Both the position numbers and the translations under genes were made by a program. From NCBI RefSeq assembly GCF_019175385.1, contig NC_083340.1, positions 14,396,336-14,460,335 on the forward strand: a stretch of DNA of 64,000 nt, in the 5' to 3' direction. The notes under the pieces were generated by a model. It did no database searches. It saw only the letters and a list, made by a program, of their open reading frames with translations, and had not been told where the DNA came from. This DNA is from Lycium barbarum. Its lineage: Eukaryota; Streptophyta; Magnoliopsida; Solanales; Solanaceae. This document shows positions 11,062 to 23,207 of the stretch, in pieces (position 1 is the stretch's first letter; each line of letters begins with the position of its first letter).

Positions 11062-12490
11062 TCGGAATCTTCAGACTCAACATCGAGAGCTTTCTTGGCC
11101 CTCTCATCGATTTCTTTGGCTTCGAGTATCCGCGCCTAGAGGTCCTCTAACCCCTTTTCAACCTCTTCGAGGGTAATCCTCCGGTATTTCCACCGCTTAT
11201 ACTCAACCAGAATCGTAAAACGAGCCTCGACAGTCTCCGTGTCTTTGAGGGACTCTTCTAGGTCGGCCTCGGCTTTTGTCAATTTTGCCTCTAGTTCGGA
11301 TCTCTCTTCGAGAAGAACTATTTGAATTTGATTAGCCGACTCAAGCTCGACCTGAAGCACATCATTGGCCTCTACACCCTCCTCGAGCTTGCTTTTAAGC
11401 TCGTCACTAATCCTGGCTCGTTTTGTCGGCCTTCTGTTCGACCACCCTCAACTTCTCCTTGTCATTAGCACTCTCGGATTCAAGCTGCCGATGCCTTTCT
11501 GCCATCCTTATGGCATCGGCTTTGACCTAATCAAGTTCACTTCGAAGTTGGGAAATAGTGGCCTCAAGTTCACCGAGCCTCGAAATAAAATGTGCGTTGT
11601 CTTGGTTAAGGCCGGCATTATCAGCTTCAAGGAGCCGGTTCTTTTCAACCATATCGGCCAACTCGGCTTTCAAGCGAAGATTTTCGGCCTTTGCCGAATC
11701 GAGCTCAGGTTGAAGGTTAGGAAGATTAGCGGCCCGGTTCGGTTGGTCTTCTTTTTCTTGCAGGAGGTGTTGGAACTTCTCCGTTTCTCGGCCCTGGGCA
11801 TCCAGCTGGCCCTTTAAGTAGTCAACCTTGTGTTGGGCACGGACAAAGCCCGCATTAACGAGCACAACACTCTGTTGCAGAAACAAATCGAGTTAAGTTG
11901 GATAAGCGAGAGTCGAAAATCACACTGAATTACGGAAAGATTGAGTGTAAAGCTTACCCGGTTGTCTGCATGCATGCCTTCGTTAATAAGGCACTTCCAA
12001 GGGACGCCGACCATCTTTCTCTTATCCGAGTCCGAAATAAGAGTCCTCAGATAACTTGATACTCCCATAGGACGGGACAAAAAGCTACAATCCTCGGGGA
12101 CGGTGATCACAGCCGATCTAGTCCTTCTCGGTTCCACACTAGGGGCCGGGAAAATACCTACAAGGGAATCCTTTGCACCCGTTTCGGTGGACCAGCTAAC
12201 TGCCTTCTTGGCTCGAAGAATAGGGAGGTGTACGAACCCAGCTGCTTCCCCAGTTGCAGAAGGGATATCTGACAATATACCGTCCAGGTTATCGGACCTC
12301 GGTGCAGGAGTAAGAGAAGCCGGAACAGCTCCAACAACCTCGGTAGAAGGAGGCGCCTCGGATGTAGTAGCTTGGTCATCACCAGGCAGTGGGCTGGTAG
12401 CCATTGTAGCCTCGTTATCTGGGGCCGACTCTGCCCTCTGTTCGTCCTCAATATCCGAAGATGGCCCGGATCTTCTAGGCCTCTTCGGGT
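11062..12490 (-). pseudogene. C-terminal half of the Tat antisense ORF: low-complexity linker and coiled coil
   Basis: Read from 12,490 downward, the frame continues the N-terminal half that lies beyond the solo LTR. First comes an acidic, Ser/Pro-rich stretch (12,404-12,220), then VITVPEDCSFLSRPMGVSSYLRTLI and KCLINEGMHADN. After a gap (11,950-11,890, possibly an intron) come long heptad-rich helices. At 11,886-11,527 these include LDSAKAENLRLKAELADMVE and LGELEATISQLRSELD; at 11,360-11,136 they include LEESLKDTETVEARF. These should form a coiled coil. Stops at 11,526, near 11,410 and near 11,135 break it. The function of the family is unknown. Confidence 0.75.
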
Positions 12491-12495
12491 GAAGC

Positions 12496-14965
12496 TGTTA
12501 CACCTCGAAAAATTCTCCGTTGATGCACATTGAATAGAATAACGAAGGGAATGAAGTATACGGTATTGCAATAAGTGATAAATGACATTTGATGACCCTA
12601 ATTGAGATATGCAAAGACATTCGGGGTAAGAGAAGAGAGTTGCCACGAAAAGTAAGGTATACGTTATGTGTCGGAAAGGATTTACGAGTAACAAGTTAAT
12701 GATGACTTAATAATGTTTTGGAGAAGAGTTATAACGTCCCTTATATTGTTAATGAGGTGATAAACAAGTGTTAAGAAGGTTCCATAAGGATTGGAGATCG
12801 AACGAAACGACGGAATCCATTTCAGAGAAGTGGAGTTATACGACCACTTATACGGTCCGTATAAGGGGTCCGTATAACTCCCAGTAGGCAGATGATTTTC
12901 TGTTTGGTGAACCACGGCCACTTATATGGATCGTACAATGTTATATGGACCGTATAAGTGTCTGTATAACACCCGACGGGCTGAATTGTTTCCAAGTGTA
13001 TAAATGTGATCCAACTCCATTATTTTCATTTTAACACTTCTCCACTTCTCTCCAAGTCTCTGGAACATTCCATACATTTCATATACAAGAATTCAAGAGA
13101 TATTAATCATCAACTTCATCAAACCAAGTGAGTCAAGTGTAAGAAACTCATTAAAGTTTATTCAAGACAAGAAATCCAAGTGGAGGTGGAACTAGGGTTT
13201 TGGCTCAAGTGAAGTATTCCCACCCAAGGCTTATTCCTACACCATCTAAGGTAAGTTTTATGGTATTTTCATGTTATTTAAGGTATTGATAAGTTGAAAC
13301 ACTTGGATTGTAGAAGGATATAGAAAATAGGTCATAAATGTGGGAATAGTGTCATTTTTTAGTAATAGTTTTGATTGAGTCATGATTCTTGATGTGTTGT
13401 GATTATGGGTATGCTATAAATGATATTAAGAACATGGGATAGACATTGTATATGAATGAATGTAATCGTGTGCTATGACCACGGATATGGATGATTGGAA
13501 GTGAACTGAGAAGTAAGGATAATGTAGGTGAATAAAGAGTATTCTTATGATATTGCGAATGTTATTATTGATGTTTGGGAGTTGATATGTGATATGGAGA
13601 AATTCATATAAATAAAGGAGATGCGTTCCAATTTTCTCTAAGCTTTAGTCTTGTATGCTAAGCTATCGATTTTCTAATGATAGTATAACTCTAATGAAGG
13701 GTGAGCACTGAAGGAGAACGTGCAAGTGATAGAATAGTTTAACGGAAAGGTATGTAAGGATAACCTATATTTCATAAGGCATGGTTCCTTGGCCAAATAT
13801 CTAATCTTCTATGAGCCTATGATGTTCTCCAAATGATTCTATCTTTAAGAGCTACTAAGCTTATGATTCTCGATATGATACGATTGTACTAAATTCCTCC
13901 TATGATGAGTAATCCTCTAAGGATAGATGTAATGAACGACGATACTAATGATACTAAAGATGTTTATGAGATTTTATGTATATGTGTCTATGTATGACTA
14001 TTATGAAACCCCGAGCTTATATGACCGGGTAGAATATATATTGCGCGCGCACCACTGCAGTTGGGTACGGATAACCCTGAGCCTTGGTAGGGCCAGGTAT
14101 GTGTAACCCTGAGCCTTGGTAGGGCCAGGTATGTATAATCACCGAGCCTAGCCATGGTCGGGTACGCGAAACACCAAACCTTCGTGGTCGGGTATGCTAT
14201 GTAAATGATATGTATATGAATATGAATATGAATGTGTATATGAACAAGAATATGTATATGAATATGATTACGGATACGAAATGTAAATGAGTACGGATAC
14301 GGATATGGATGTATGTACGCAATCACGCATTAGAAATGGAAAGTCCTTATGAAAAGCAAGTAAGTGTCTATGACGTTGGATCTACTACCTCCCCTCTTAT
14401 GATATTTCTTATGTTGCTTATTATGTTTCTATAATGATGTTGATCATGCTTTACATACTCAGTACATTCTCCGTACTGACGTCCTTTCGTTTGTGGACGC
14501 TGCGACATGCCCGCAGGTGGCCTGGGAGACAGGCTTGATCCATAGCTTTATTACTCAGAGACTACATAGCGGAGCTCCATTTCATTCGGAGCTACAACTT
14601 TTGGTATTTATTCTTTTGTGTACATATTTATGGGCATAGCGGGGTCCTGTCCCGCCCATATGATACGACATACTCTCCTTAGAGGCTCGTAGACATGTGT
14701 ATATGGTTAGATATGTTTGGCCTTGTCGGCCTATATTTTGGATGTCATTTTGTTAGCCTCGTCGGCTTATGTACTTCTATATGGGCAGTGTTATTGATGA
14801 TGATATATATATGTATTTTTGCCCAATGGAATTGATATGAATAATGGATGGAAAGTATGATTTAACTATGTGGCTCACCTAGATGTAAATGTGAAAGTAT
14901 AATAAGAGGTGCTCGGGTGGGTTAGCACCGGGTGCCCGTCGCGGCCCTCAGGTTGGGTCGTGACA
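12496..14965 (+). mobile_element. Solo LTR of a Tekay-like Ty3/gypsy element, TSD GAAGC
   Basis: The unit starts TGTTACACC and ends GGTTGGGTCGTGACA. It is flanked by a perfect 5-bp direct repeat GAAGC (12,491-12,495 and 14,966-14,970). The 2,470-bp length, TG...CA ends and absence of any internal domain identify an LTR left by recombination between two LTRs. It has a possible TATA (GTATAAATG, about 12,998), a palindrome cluster (12,838-12,968), and TACTCAGTACATTCTCCGTA-type sequence near 14,455 shared with the antisense LTR at 5,361-8,488. It interrupts the Tat antisense ORF, so it is younger than the host element. Confidence 0.95.
12838..12968 (+). repeat. Cluster of TATACGGTCCGTATA palindromes in the solo LTR
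   Basis: CTTATACGGTCCGTATAAG is an almost perfect palindrome. Related half or full units follow (GGTCCGTATAACT, CTTATATGGATCGTAC, TTATATGGACCGTATAAG, GTCTGTATAAC). They sit just upstream of the putative TATA near 12,998, so a role as a U3 cis-element is possible but inferred. Confidence 0.7.
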
Positions 14966-14970
14966 GAAGC

Positions 14971-16358
14971 ATCACCTGAAATGTCGATAAATTCGATTGA
15001 CCTTAGAGGAATTGGAAAAAGAGCATCTTCTTCCCCACCTGTGTGCCGGGTCGGAATGGAAGGTCCTTCCCCAGTTGTAGGTAAGGGCAGAATGGTAGTT
15101 TCCTCCTCTAGAACAGAGGCGACGAATGGGCCCTCACCAACCTTTCGAATAAGAATGTCGGACTCTGGTTCATCCCTCAGGGTCCGGACAACGCTCCTCG
15201 CCCTCTTCTTTTGTTTCTGCCCTTTGGTCGAAGGCTTTCTCTCTCTCTTTCCTGCTGTAGCAATAAGCCGGGATGACCCTACCGCGTCAAATTCAGGAGC
15301 CGGTGCGGCAGGTCGGCGGTAGATTCGGGTCTTGGCTCCACCGAGCCCTTGGGTAATCCTGAATACCAAAGGAGTTAATAGAAAGAAAAAAAAACGGAAG
15401 GATGCAATAAATACCGAATCGAGGAGAAGATTACTGTGATTTTGGGAAACCCATCGGCTACGCGACAGGTCCCCCATGTTCGTTTTTTATGAGGGTGTTG
15501 GCTAATGATTGCTCCAACCCACTCGGTAAGGTTCCAGACAGCTGAAGGTATCCATGCCTCGGATAAATAAATAAAAAATCACATATGAGTGTAAGGAAGC
15601 AAATTTTGACGAAGCGTAGAGAAAGCATAATTATAGAAGAGAGAACTAAGAAACTTACGTCTATTATTCCACTTTTTCGGAAAGGGCATGTAATCAGCCG
15701 GAATAATGTCTGTGGTCCTTACCCGGACATAACGTTCCAACCATCCTCAATCTCTATCCTCGTCGAGTTTGGAAAGGATCGGGTTCCGACCTCGTTTGGT
15801 GACCTTTATCACGCCCCTTCGGAAGATTCTCGAAGAATACAGCCGGATGAAGTGCGCCAATGTGAATTCCCTTTTGGCGTTATTCGCCAGTAAGCGGAGG
15901 CAGGCCACGATCCTCTAGATAATCGGCCCAATTTAGGCCAAGGTCACATTGTACAACCGGCACATCACGAGAATAACCGGATCAATTGGAGGATCGAATT
16001 TGAGCGTGAACGGATACGTGTAAACGTATAGGAAACCTACTCTGTGATCGGTAACGGACTCCTCGGGCCCGGGGCCGAACACTTGTACCGGATGCTTATC
16101 CCATCCACAATCGGCCCAGATCCGAGGGAGGAGATCCTCCGTAATAGACGAAGGGTATCGCCTTACGTCGAAACCCCTATTCGCAACCAGAAATGGCTTC
16201 TCGACGTCAAATTCGTGGTTGTAGTTAGGTCTGGTCGGTATTATGTCCAGAGCAGTAGGTTCCACAAATGTTTTCTCTTTGGGTTTTGAAACAGGCTCGG
16301 CTCCCGAAGAAAAAATCGAGGGAACGTCCTGGGAAGTAGATTCGGTATTGGCAGACAT
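14971..16358 (-). pseudogene. N-terminal half of the Tat antisense ORF, PF04195-like domain
   Basis: The likely start is MSANTES at 16,358; an upstream in-frame Met at 16,436 precedes a stretch without obvious domain. The region encodes PTRPNYNHEFDVEKPFLVAN, then GWDKHPVQVFGPGPEESVTD and FDPPIDPVILVMCRLYNVTL. This resembles the plant 'putative gypsy type transposon' domain (PF04195). A stop at 15,933 and another soon after break the domain, but homology continues (ANNAKREFTLAHFIRLYS). From 15,370 to 14,971 comes a basic then acidic linker (KRERKPSTKGQKQKKRARS). The solo LTR then cuts the frame, which resumes below 12,491. Antisense ORFs at this place are known from Retand-type elements; their role is unknown. 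Confidence 0.8.
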
Positions 16359-16872
16359 TTTGAAGATGAAAGAGTGTGTGTGAAAATTTGAGAATTTGAA
16401 GTAGCAGATGAAAGTCTCACGACAAGAACAAAACAATGAAAGAAGAAATATTAGGAGTGGAGACCCAATTTGATCCTTGATGGAAGAAACTTTGAAGATT
16501 CAGTTAAGCAAATAAGAAAATAGTAAAGAGGCTTTTACGATTAGAAAAGCAAAGAAGTTAAAGAAGAGAATGTGAAGTGAAAGTGAGGGTGAAAATGAAA
16601 AAATGAAGCTGCTATGAGCCTTATATAGCGGTTACAAAGAACAACCAATCGAATGGCGACACGTGTCCCACAATTAGTGAGACGTGATATGAAGCGACGT
16701 GGGTTAAGGCGGTTCACGAGCTCGACCACTCGGGACGAGACACGTGGTCGATGTCAGAAGTACGTGACACAACTGTTCTCGCCAATTCTGAAGATAAGAA
16801 CAAACTTGTGGAACCACCGGTTTTGGGACTTATCCACTTCCTGTTACTACGGTTAAGCTACGATCCGGAAAG

Positions 16873-17804
16873 TGTGGGGATTATCTGTATACGGTAAAAA
16901 CCGGGTCAATGTTTGACCGGTGAATCCGGAGCCGAGGGTATGACCAGATGAGCACGAGCATGTTCGGTCCTATCTTCACACCGGGGTATTGTACCGGATG
17001 TGATTGATCCGAGAAGTGAAAAACGTGTCTATTGGTCCGGGTACGCCGGTCTAAGATCAACGTGTCCGTTGGTCCGGTTAACCGGTTGCGGTGTTGCCAC
17101 GCGTCAAAAACCGTTCTGCCGTTTTGTACTGATGACCGTACGGGTGTCAGACCGTACGGGTGTCAGACCGTACGGTCCTACCTTATCCATTTTAGGGTTT
17201 CTTTATTCAAAAGGGTTTTGCATTGTATTCAAGGCCCATGAGGCATACCTATAAATAGAGGACACTTTTCCACTTTTTGGGATTAGCTTTTTTCAGATCT
17301 CAACATTATAATAGAAAAATATATTAAAGCTCTCTTTCTCTCTCTCTGATATTGGTCCGGATTTGTGTGTTCTTCTTTAGCTTTATTTACTCATTCAATA
17401 TTTACATATTAACATATATAAATATTCAGTGTAAATCTCCAATCACTAGACACATCTACATAGCAACAACTCGCATATATACATATATCCAGAGGCGGAT
17501 CCAGTATTTAAATTTTATGGGTTCAATATTAAGATTTTTAGCATCGAACCCATTATATTTTTAAAGTTAGGGGTTCATATCTACTATTTATTGCAATTTC
17601 AATAATTTTTTACACATAAATTTAGGCTGCGCACCGAAAGTTTGGGTTCAGTTGAACCCCTACCTTGTAGGCTACATACGCCTCTGCATATATCGCAATA
17701 AACAAATGCATATTCATTTCATACCAACCAAAATAGATTGAAATTCATCCACGTATCTTATACTTCACTTACAAATTCAATTGTTACCGAAATTCGGGAT
17801 AAAA
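16873..17804 (+). repeat. 3' LTR of the Tat element
   Basis: The right part repeats positions 1-272. The left edge is inferred: a purine-rich stretch is followed by TGTGGGGATTATCTGTATAC, so the LTR begins at 16,873 or at the TGTATACGG a few bases later. Inside are the TATA box CCTATAAATAG (17,249-17,259) and a hAT MITE (17,490-17,686). Without the MITE and one TSD copy the LTR is about 725 bp. Confidence 0.85.
17490..17686 (+). mobile_element. hAT-type MITE, 197 bp, TSD CATATATC
   Basis: The terminal inverted repeats are CAGAGGCGGA and (right, reversed) CAGAGGCGTA. An 8-bp TSD CATATATC flanks it at 17,482-17,489 and 17,687-17,694. The 5' LTR has the uninterrupted site (ACATATATCGCAATAAAC), so both ends are proven by comparison within the window. 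The internal AGTTGAACCCC-type motif resembles that of the other GGCGGA MITEs at 22,938 and 26,244. Confidence 0.95.
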
Positions 17805-18766
17805 AAATCTAGTGGTGTTAAAATCTAAATCTAAATTTTCGATAGCACAAGCTGTTAATCTAGTGGTCCAAAAATCTAATTCTTTTTTAAATTTTCGATA
17901 GCCAAGTTGTTACTTTAATCTAGTAACCGTATATACAGAGAAAAATGAGTTAAGGTGAATCTAAAAGTTTAGTGCATATGACATGCTAGATGTTCCATCT
18001 ATAACTATGGTGACAATAGATGTGCGTTTCTCAATTTATGCTATATTTATGTGGTGTCAGTTTTAGTCTCCTTAATTTCTTGTAACCTGTCACTATATAT
18101 CATATCTTAGTATTTATTTGAGTGCATTCAAATAATAACCGCCTTTATTTATTTTTCTTCAATTCTTTTAGTAGTCCATGTGTTTCCATGTCAGGAACAG
18201 ATCAGACTTTAAAGCATCATGAATCTGTCTAAGTGTGTAAGCCTTATAAGACACAACTAAGTAAATGCGTGCACTAAGGTCCAAGAATTAAGAAGGAAAA
18301 ATCACCCTCACATTGAATAAGACTTTTATGTCAGCTTTATTTTCCACTGATAAGAGGATATACTTCTATTATTACTACTAAGATTAAGATAGTACTTTGG
18401 AGCAGGTCACACACAGCTATGCTCAACATGGGTTGCTAGTCCAGTATATGACTTGTAAAATTTGCTCATTTTTCTTTGGCTGTTTCCTCAAAAAGCTGTG
18501 GTCTAATTCACTTATACACTGTGGGACTAACATCCACCTCCTATTCGAAGAATTGAAGTGTCATTGTTAATGCAATGGACTTAATGGTTGGGGTTCTTTT
18601 TTGGTTGCACCATGTCTATTAGGTTCAATTTCAATCTTCTTTATAGTTGGTGGGGTTCAGTCAGAGTTTGCAAGGACCTTCATTTTCATTCTACAGATAA
18701 TGTAGTGTGGTATATATCAAGTTTCTTTGCCGACTATTTGTGGATAATTCTCTATCAACTATTTTA
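17805..18766. other. Intergenic DNA after the Tat element
   Basis: AT-rich with no convincing ORF. A phrase AATTTTCGATAGC is duplicated at about 17,835 and 17,892. Nothing else recognised. Confidence 0.5.
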
Positions 18767-19017
18767 TTCCTTCCGCTTTATTTTACATGATATATTTTTC
18801 TTTTTAATCTATCTAAATAAGAACGGTACATTTTTAAATTAAGAAATAATTTTATTTTAAATCTTTTGCTTTATCCTTAATAAGATAATTTATAACCATA
18901 CAAATATATATCTTTGACTAGTTTTAGCTCATATTTTTTTTTAAAAAAAATCTCCTTAATTCTTAAACTCCTTATCAAATGCTACCACCGTCAGATAAAA
19001 TGGAAATTAGGAGGGAG
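18767..19017. mobile_element. Stowaway-like MITE
   Basis: Inverted termini TTCCTTCCGCTTTATTTTAC and (right, reversed) CTCCCTCCTAATTTCCATTT, flanked by TA on both sides. Typical Stowaway end sequence and size. Confidence 0.75.
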
Positions 19018-22000
19018 TATATGCTGAATATATAGAAATTATCTCTGGTGGTTTCTCACTTCGCATTATTCTTGAAATTTCGCTTCAATCTGATAACAAG
19101 AGGAAAAAGAGAAGAATATTTATGATAAATAAAAGGTAGACATTTGCAATGCGTCGGGAAATAACTAACGTTTTTTTAACTCCCAAAAATACGTGTAGCA
19201 CTATACCAAATTTAGCTCAATTATTGCATTCCAAAGAAGTTCTAAAAGCCTGGAAAGGAAGAAAATGATGTAAGAAATTAAAATACAAGTAAAATGTCAA
19301 AAACCAAATAAAATAATTTCTTTCTTTTGATGTATAATTTATCATAATTTCTAGCGTTTAATAATATTATTCTCTTTAATTAGCTGAAAACATATGGTGG
19401 AATCATTGATCTATACATCGCGACGACAGAAGAAATTAGGCAGAATTTCAACTACGACAATAGCATTGTAAATGGAGCCATTAATATGTTATTTCCAACA
19501 AATATACGCTTAGGAAATAGTTCAAGCTCAGTGTTCTATGATTTATAAAGATTAATTTAAACGTGAAATTCCAGAAGCTTAAACCTTGGACGGGAATGCG
19601 AATGTGTGCCGATGTTCGATGGATTTCGTTGAAAATTTTAATTAAATTATCACTGTTTTTCATCCAATAGTCCCTAATAAATCTGCTATGAAGATTTTAC
19701 AACCAAACAGCCAGCTTAATCACGTGATTAGGTTATAATTAACTATTCCCCAGATTCGGACAAAATATTATGAGGATTTGGTTTAGCAAAAAACCATAAT
19801 AAATTAAAAGGCATAGGCCAAATACATGCTTTTAGAAAATTAGAATACTGTTTAAATTAGAGCTACAAGGAAAAGATGAGTTTCATTCATGGAATAATGG
19901 ATTATTGCGGGTTACTAATTCCTAGAGGCTCGTATGATCCATCGGTAATTTACGTCACAGACTTACATCACATAATCATTAAATGGCTTAAATTACATAT
20001 AAAGTATTTTACATCTCAAAAACTTATTAGGAGCACTAGCCTAAAATGAGAAAATAAATTGCAATATATATCACAATCTCGTAGCTTTCTCAGGAAGGCT
20101 TTTTTTCTTGAATGTACAATAACAATCGCAAATTCAAAACAGGGGCACAACAAAAGGACGATTACATATCATTGTAACAACTTAATTGGTGGAAGGTGAA
20201 TAAACAATGCAGTGAATATTTTGTAGTAATTCATTTCAATCTAATTAATATCCTTTTATGAGATTAATGGAATTGTCCGTTGTTGTCCACAATTTACCAT
20301 ATGGAAGTGAACTGAACCCATAGTTAAACGTGATCCGGTCTATTGAGAGTTAAACATAGTGGTCCTGCCTATGTGAGATCTGACAAATATGCAGAATAAA
20401 ACATCGATCTTTCTTCGTAGCAAATAATAGTCCATACGAGCGTGAGGTAGCTAATCCTCATGGCATTCATGCACGGGAAGGTCGGCTAACATTCATGGCA
20501 TTCATTACCCGGTGTGGTGCGACGCAAAGTTATAAGCTGCAACACTGAAATTATAATGTTTTATCCTAAGCAAAGGACATGGCGAATAATGACTTCTATT
20601 CAGGTGCTCAGACGATTTATTTGTCTTTTTTGAGTAATTTAAGACCGCCTTTATCTCTTCTACAAAGTCCCATTGTGTATCGTACTTCTATTATCTATTA
20701 ATGTGTTCTAAACTCTCCATTGCATACTGCCAAACAAGTCTTACTTAGTACCAATTTTGCAGTCGTGCAACCCCTTTTTTTCCCCTTCATAATGGTAGTG
20801 TTTTTCTCTTATAGTCCTTTGAATTGCTTGTTCTTGTGCAGAGAATCGACAGAAACTTCTCTATCTCTCACGTTCTACCCTCCCTAGACTCTACTTTGTA
20901 AGATTTTCACTGGGTATGTTGTTAGTGGGGATGGCGGTAGTGTTTCTATCAATCATTTGTTATCTCCTATTATTATATGTATCTGATAATTTTATTTGCC
21001 AAAACATAAATAAATGAAAGAAATCATTCAAAGGAAATAGGTGAACATATCACTTTACTTTTTAAATAGAAAAAACCACCTTTGTTATTTTTAAATATTA
21101 AAACAAATTTGTAAATGATTGCAATTGAAGGGCCCACATTTTTCAGCATTGGAGTCAAACCGATAAAGAGAAGAACCGTTAGTTACTAGTATAAGATTTT
21201 ATTTTGACAAGCTAGATTATAAAGCAATTATAGGTAATTTGGTATGTGTCTTTGACTTCTCATTCATGTACTTTCTAATAATTAATTATTACATAGGCTA
21301 AAAAGATCATTTGAACCATCAAACTTAGTTAAGGCGGAGTGTCAAATTAGAAACAAAAAGGCTCAAGACTATTTCAAAGTTGTACTTGATGCACTCGATA
21401 AGTTAGAAGTAAGTAGAAGTGGGAGAACCTAATTAGTCAATGGGGCTAAAATTTAATTTGAGCAATTAGCTTTCACATTATGTAACAGAAATCAACTATC
21501 ATAATCATGTCAAAATGTTCGTCAAAGCAGTCTTATGAATATTATATACTGCTACTTGATTATTATTTAACTGAGAATTTGAATCAACCGTTAATTAGTC
21601 AAAAACTTAACCTCTCTTTCATATAGCTACCATTTTATATTGAACATATTGGCACCTAAGGTGGCGGCATGTTTTTATATGATACTAATGTTCGAATTAA
21701 TTTGTATGTACTTCAATTATTTTATTGAATATTATTATTTTTCACCAATATAGATATTAGTTAATTCTGACTATAAAAGCTTAAACGAATGTGAACACAA
21801 TTTGTTTTTTATCTCCGCTAAAATGTAAATATGAAATTTCATGATTCCCTATCAACTTTTATGATTACTCGGTCACATTCTTCGGTACCATATATAAGTC
21901 CATTACTTTGAAATATACATTTTAGATAATAGTACAATCAATAAGGTATTATGTCGAATTTTATTGTTGCGAGTATCCCTTAGGAAAGGAGGAAAACTTG

Positions 22001-22181
22001 TTTTATTTTGCAAGTAAAAAATGGTTCATTTTTTAATAAATAAATCTTGGTGTTCAATTTGTTGAATAAATGTTAATAACAATGAAAGTGACATGCCGCC
22101 GCGGCTTTGCCCAAGTCGCCTCTTGTTTTTCAATTAAAGACGAGAAATTATCTTTTCAAATAAGAGTACAATTTTTTTATA
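19018..22181. other. Intergenic DNA, no gene recognised
   Basis: About 3.2 kb of AT-rich DNA. Only short chance ORFs and a TS SINE remnant at 20,858-20,932 were seen. Confidence 0.5.
20858..20932 (+). repeat. TS SINE 3'-end remnant
   Basis: CTCACGTTCTACCCTCCCTA followed by AGACTC, TTTCACTGGGTATGTTGTT matches the known 3' body and GTTGTTG-type tail of Solanaceae TS SINEs. The head is missing. Confidence 0.65.
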
Positions 22182-22441
22182 CTTCCTCCGTTCACTTTTA
22201 CTTGTCCACTTTAGACTTTTCACGCTGTTTAAGAAATAATAAATGGAGTACATAATTTATCAATGTACTCATATTAATGATGCATATTTTTATTGAATTT
22301 GAAAAATGATTTAAAGTGAGTAATTAATATTATGGGTAAAACGGGAAAAAAATATTGTATTATCTTGATATGTAAAAAATGACAAGTAAAAATGAAAATC
22401 TATTTTAGAAATAGTAAATAAATAAAAGTGAACGGAGGGAG
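22182..22441. mobile_element. Stowaway MITE, 260 bp
   Basis: Inverted termini CTTCCTCCGTTCACTTTTAC and (right, reversed) CTCCCTCCGTTCACTTTTAT, with a TA TSD on each side. Same family as the element at 41,011-41,271. Confidence 0.9.
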
Positions 22442-22865
22442 TAGTAAAAATTAAATACTTTTTTGCTACTTCCCACGGCAACGAAGACAAATATGCATTA
22501 TCCAACAGCATAAAACCACGGTTTTACAGGTCCAAATGATGTTTAACATAGAATGTCCCGATAAGTCTCTTTAGATTTTGAAACTGTACGTTAAAAAGAG
22601 TTAAACGACTTTTTCCTTTTTCAACGGGCTCAAAAGTCAAAATTTTGCGCTGATATTCACTAATTTAATTTGATTAATTATGGTGTGAAATAGGAGAAAA
22701 TATAAATAAAATGAGATTGGAATTGCTGCATAAAATTAGAAGTTCCATCGATCTCGCCAAAGATCCGGTAAATACTTACCCGCTGCTGAATTACATCAAC
22801 TTATTATGATTAGTAAGTTATGAGATAAGAATATCTATTACTCCGTAGTAAATTATGATTAGGTG

Positions 22866-23207
22866 TAGGATTTAATAGCTCAGTTGGTTGACAATTTGAA
22901 CTTTCACCTTGTTGGTGAGGATTTGAATCCCCACGTTCAGTGGCGGAGCTAGTAAGAGCCAAGTGGTTCATCCGAACCCCCTTCGGCAAAAAAATTACAT
23001 TGTATATACAAGGTGAAAATTATTTTTTATGTATATATGGTAGACGTTGAACCCCCTTGGCTTCTTCATTTGTCAACTTCTTTATATTTTTAGACCCCCT
23101 TTGTTTAAATCCTGGCTCTGCCACTGCCCACGTTATAATATCCTCCTCTATTTTTCCTTTTGCCTTCCCCTATGTAGTAAAAAAAATTTTTTTTTATCTA
23201 AAAAAAA
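22866..23207 (+). mobile_element. tRNA-derived SINE, interrupted by a MITE
   Basis: The head has an A box (TAGCTCAGTTGG) and a B box (GGATTTGAATCC), the internal RNA polymerase III promoter of tRNA-derived SINEs. The tail ends in A-rich DNA. A perfect 16-bp TSD, AAATTATGATTAGGTG, flanks it (22,850-22,865 and 23,208-23,223). Without the MITE and its TSD copy the SINE is about 145 bp. Confidence 0.9.
22938..23126 (+). mobile_element. hAT-type MITE inside the SINE, TSD CCCACGTT
   Basis: Termini CAGTGGCGGAGC and (right, reversed) CAGTGGCAGAGCC. The perfect 8-bp TSD CCCACGTT lies at 22,930-22,937 and 23,127-23,134. It is 189 bp and shares inner sequence (TACAAGGTGAAAATTATTTT, GTAGACGTTGAACCCC) with the copy at 26,244-26,428. 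Confidence 0.95.

Larger units (their letters stand above)
1..17804 (+). mobile_element. Tat-lineage (Retand-like) Ty3/gypsy LTR retrotransposon, degraded and nested
   Basis: The internal order is LTR, primer-binding site, gag, protease, RT, RNase H, integrase, antisense ORF region, LTR. The 5' LTR begins before the window. Tat membership is inferred from the duplicated RNase H (a second, archaeal-type module before integrase), from an integrase without a chromodomain, and from an antisense ORF between pol and the 3' LTR; these are known traits of Tat/Retand elements. By eye the shared LTR parts differ at about 11 of about 265 aligned positions, so the insertion is not recent. Every coding module carries stops or frameshifts, so it is non-autonomous. 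Three later insertions interrupt it (4,546-8,488, 12,496-14,965 and 17,490-17,686). Confidence 0.9.

Noticed and set aside
13988..14326. Minus-strand ORF rich in His-Ile repeats (112 codons)
   Set aside because: It is a translation of a simple ATATGTATATGAATATG-type repeat inside the solo LTR, with no domain.
22866..22937. Possible tRNA gene
   Set aside because: A and B boxes are present, but no cloverleaf with a proper anticodon arm forms, and the 16-bp TSD and A tail show a SINE.
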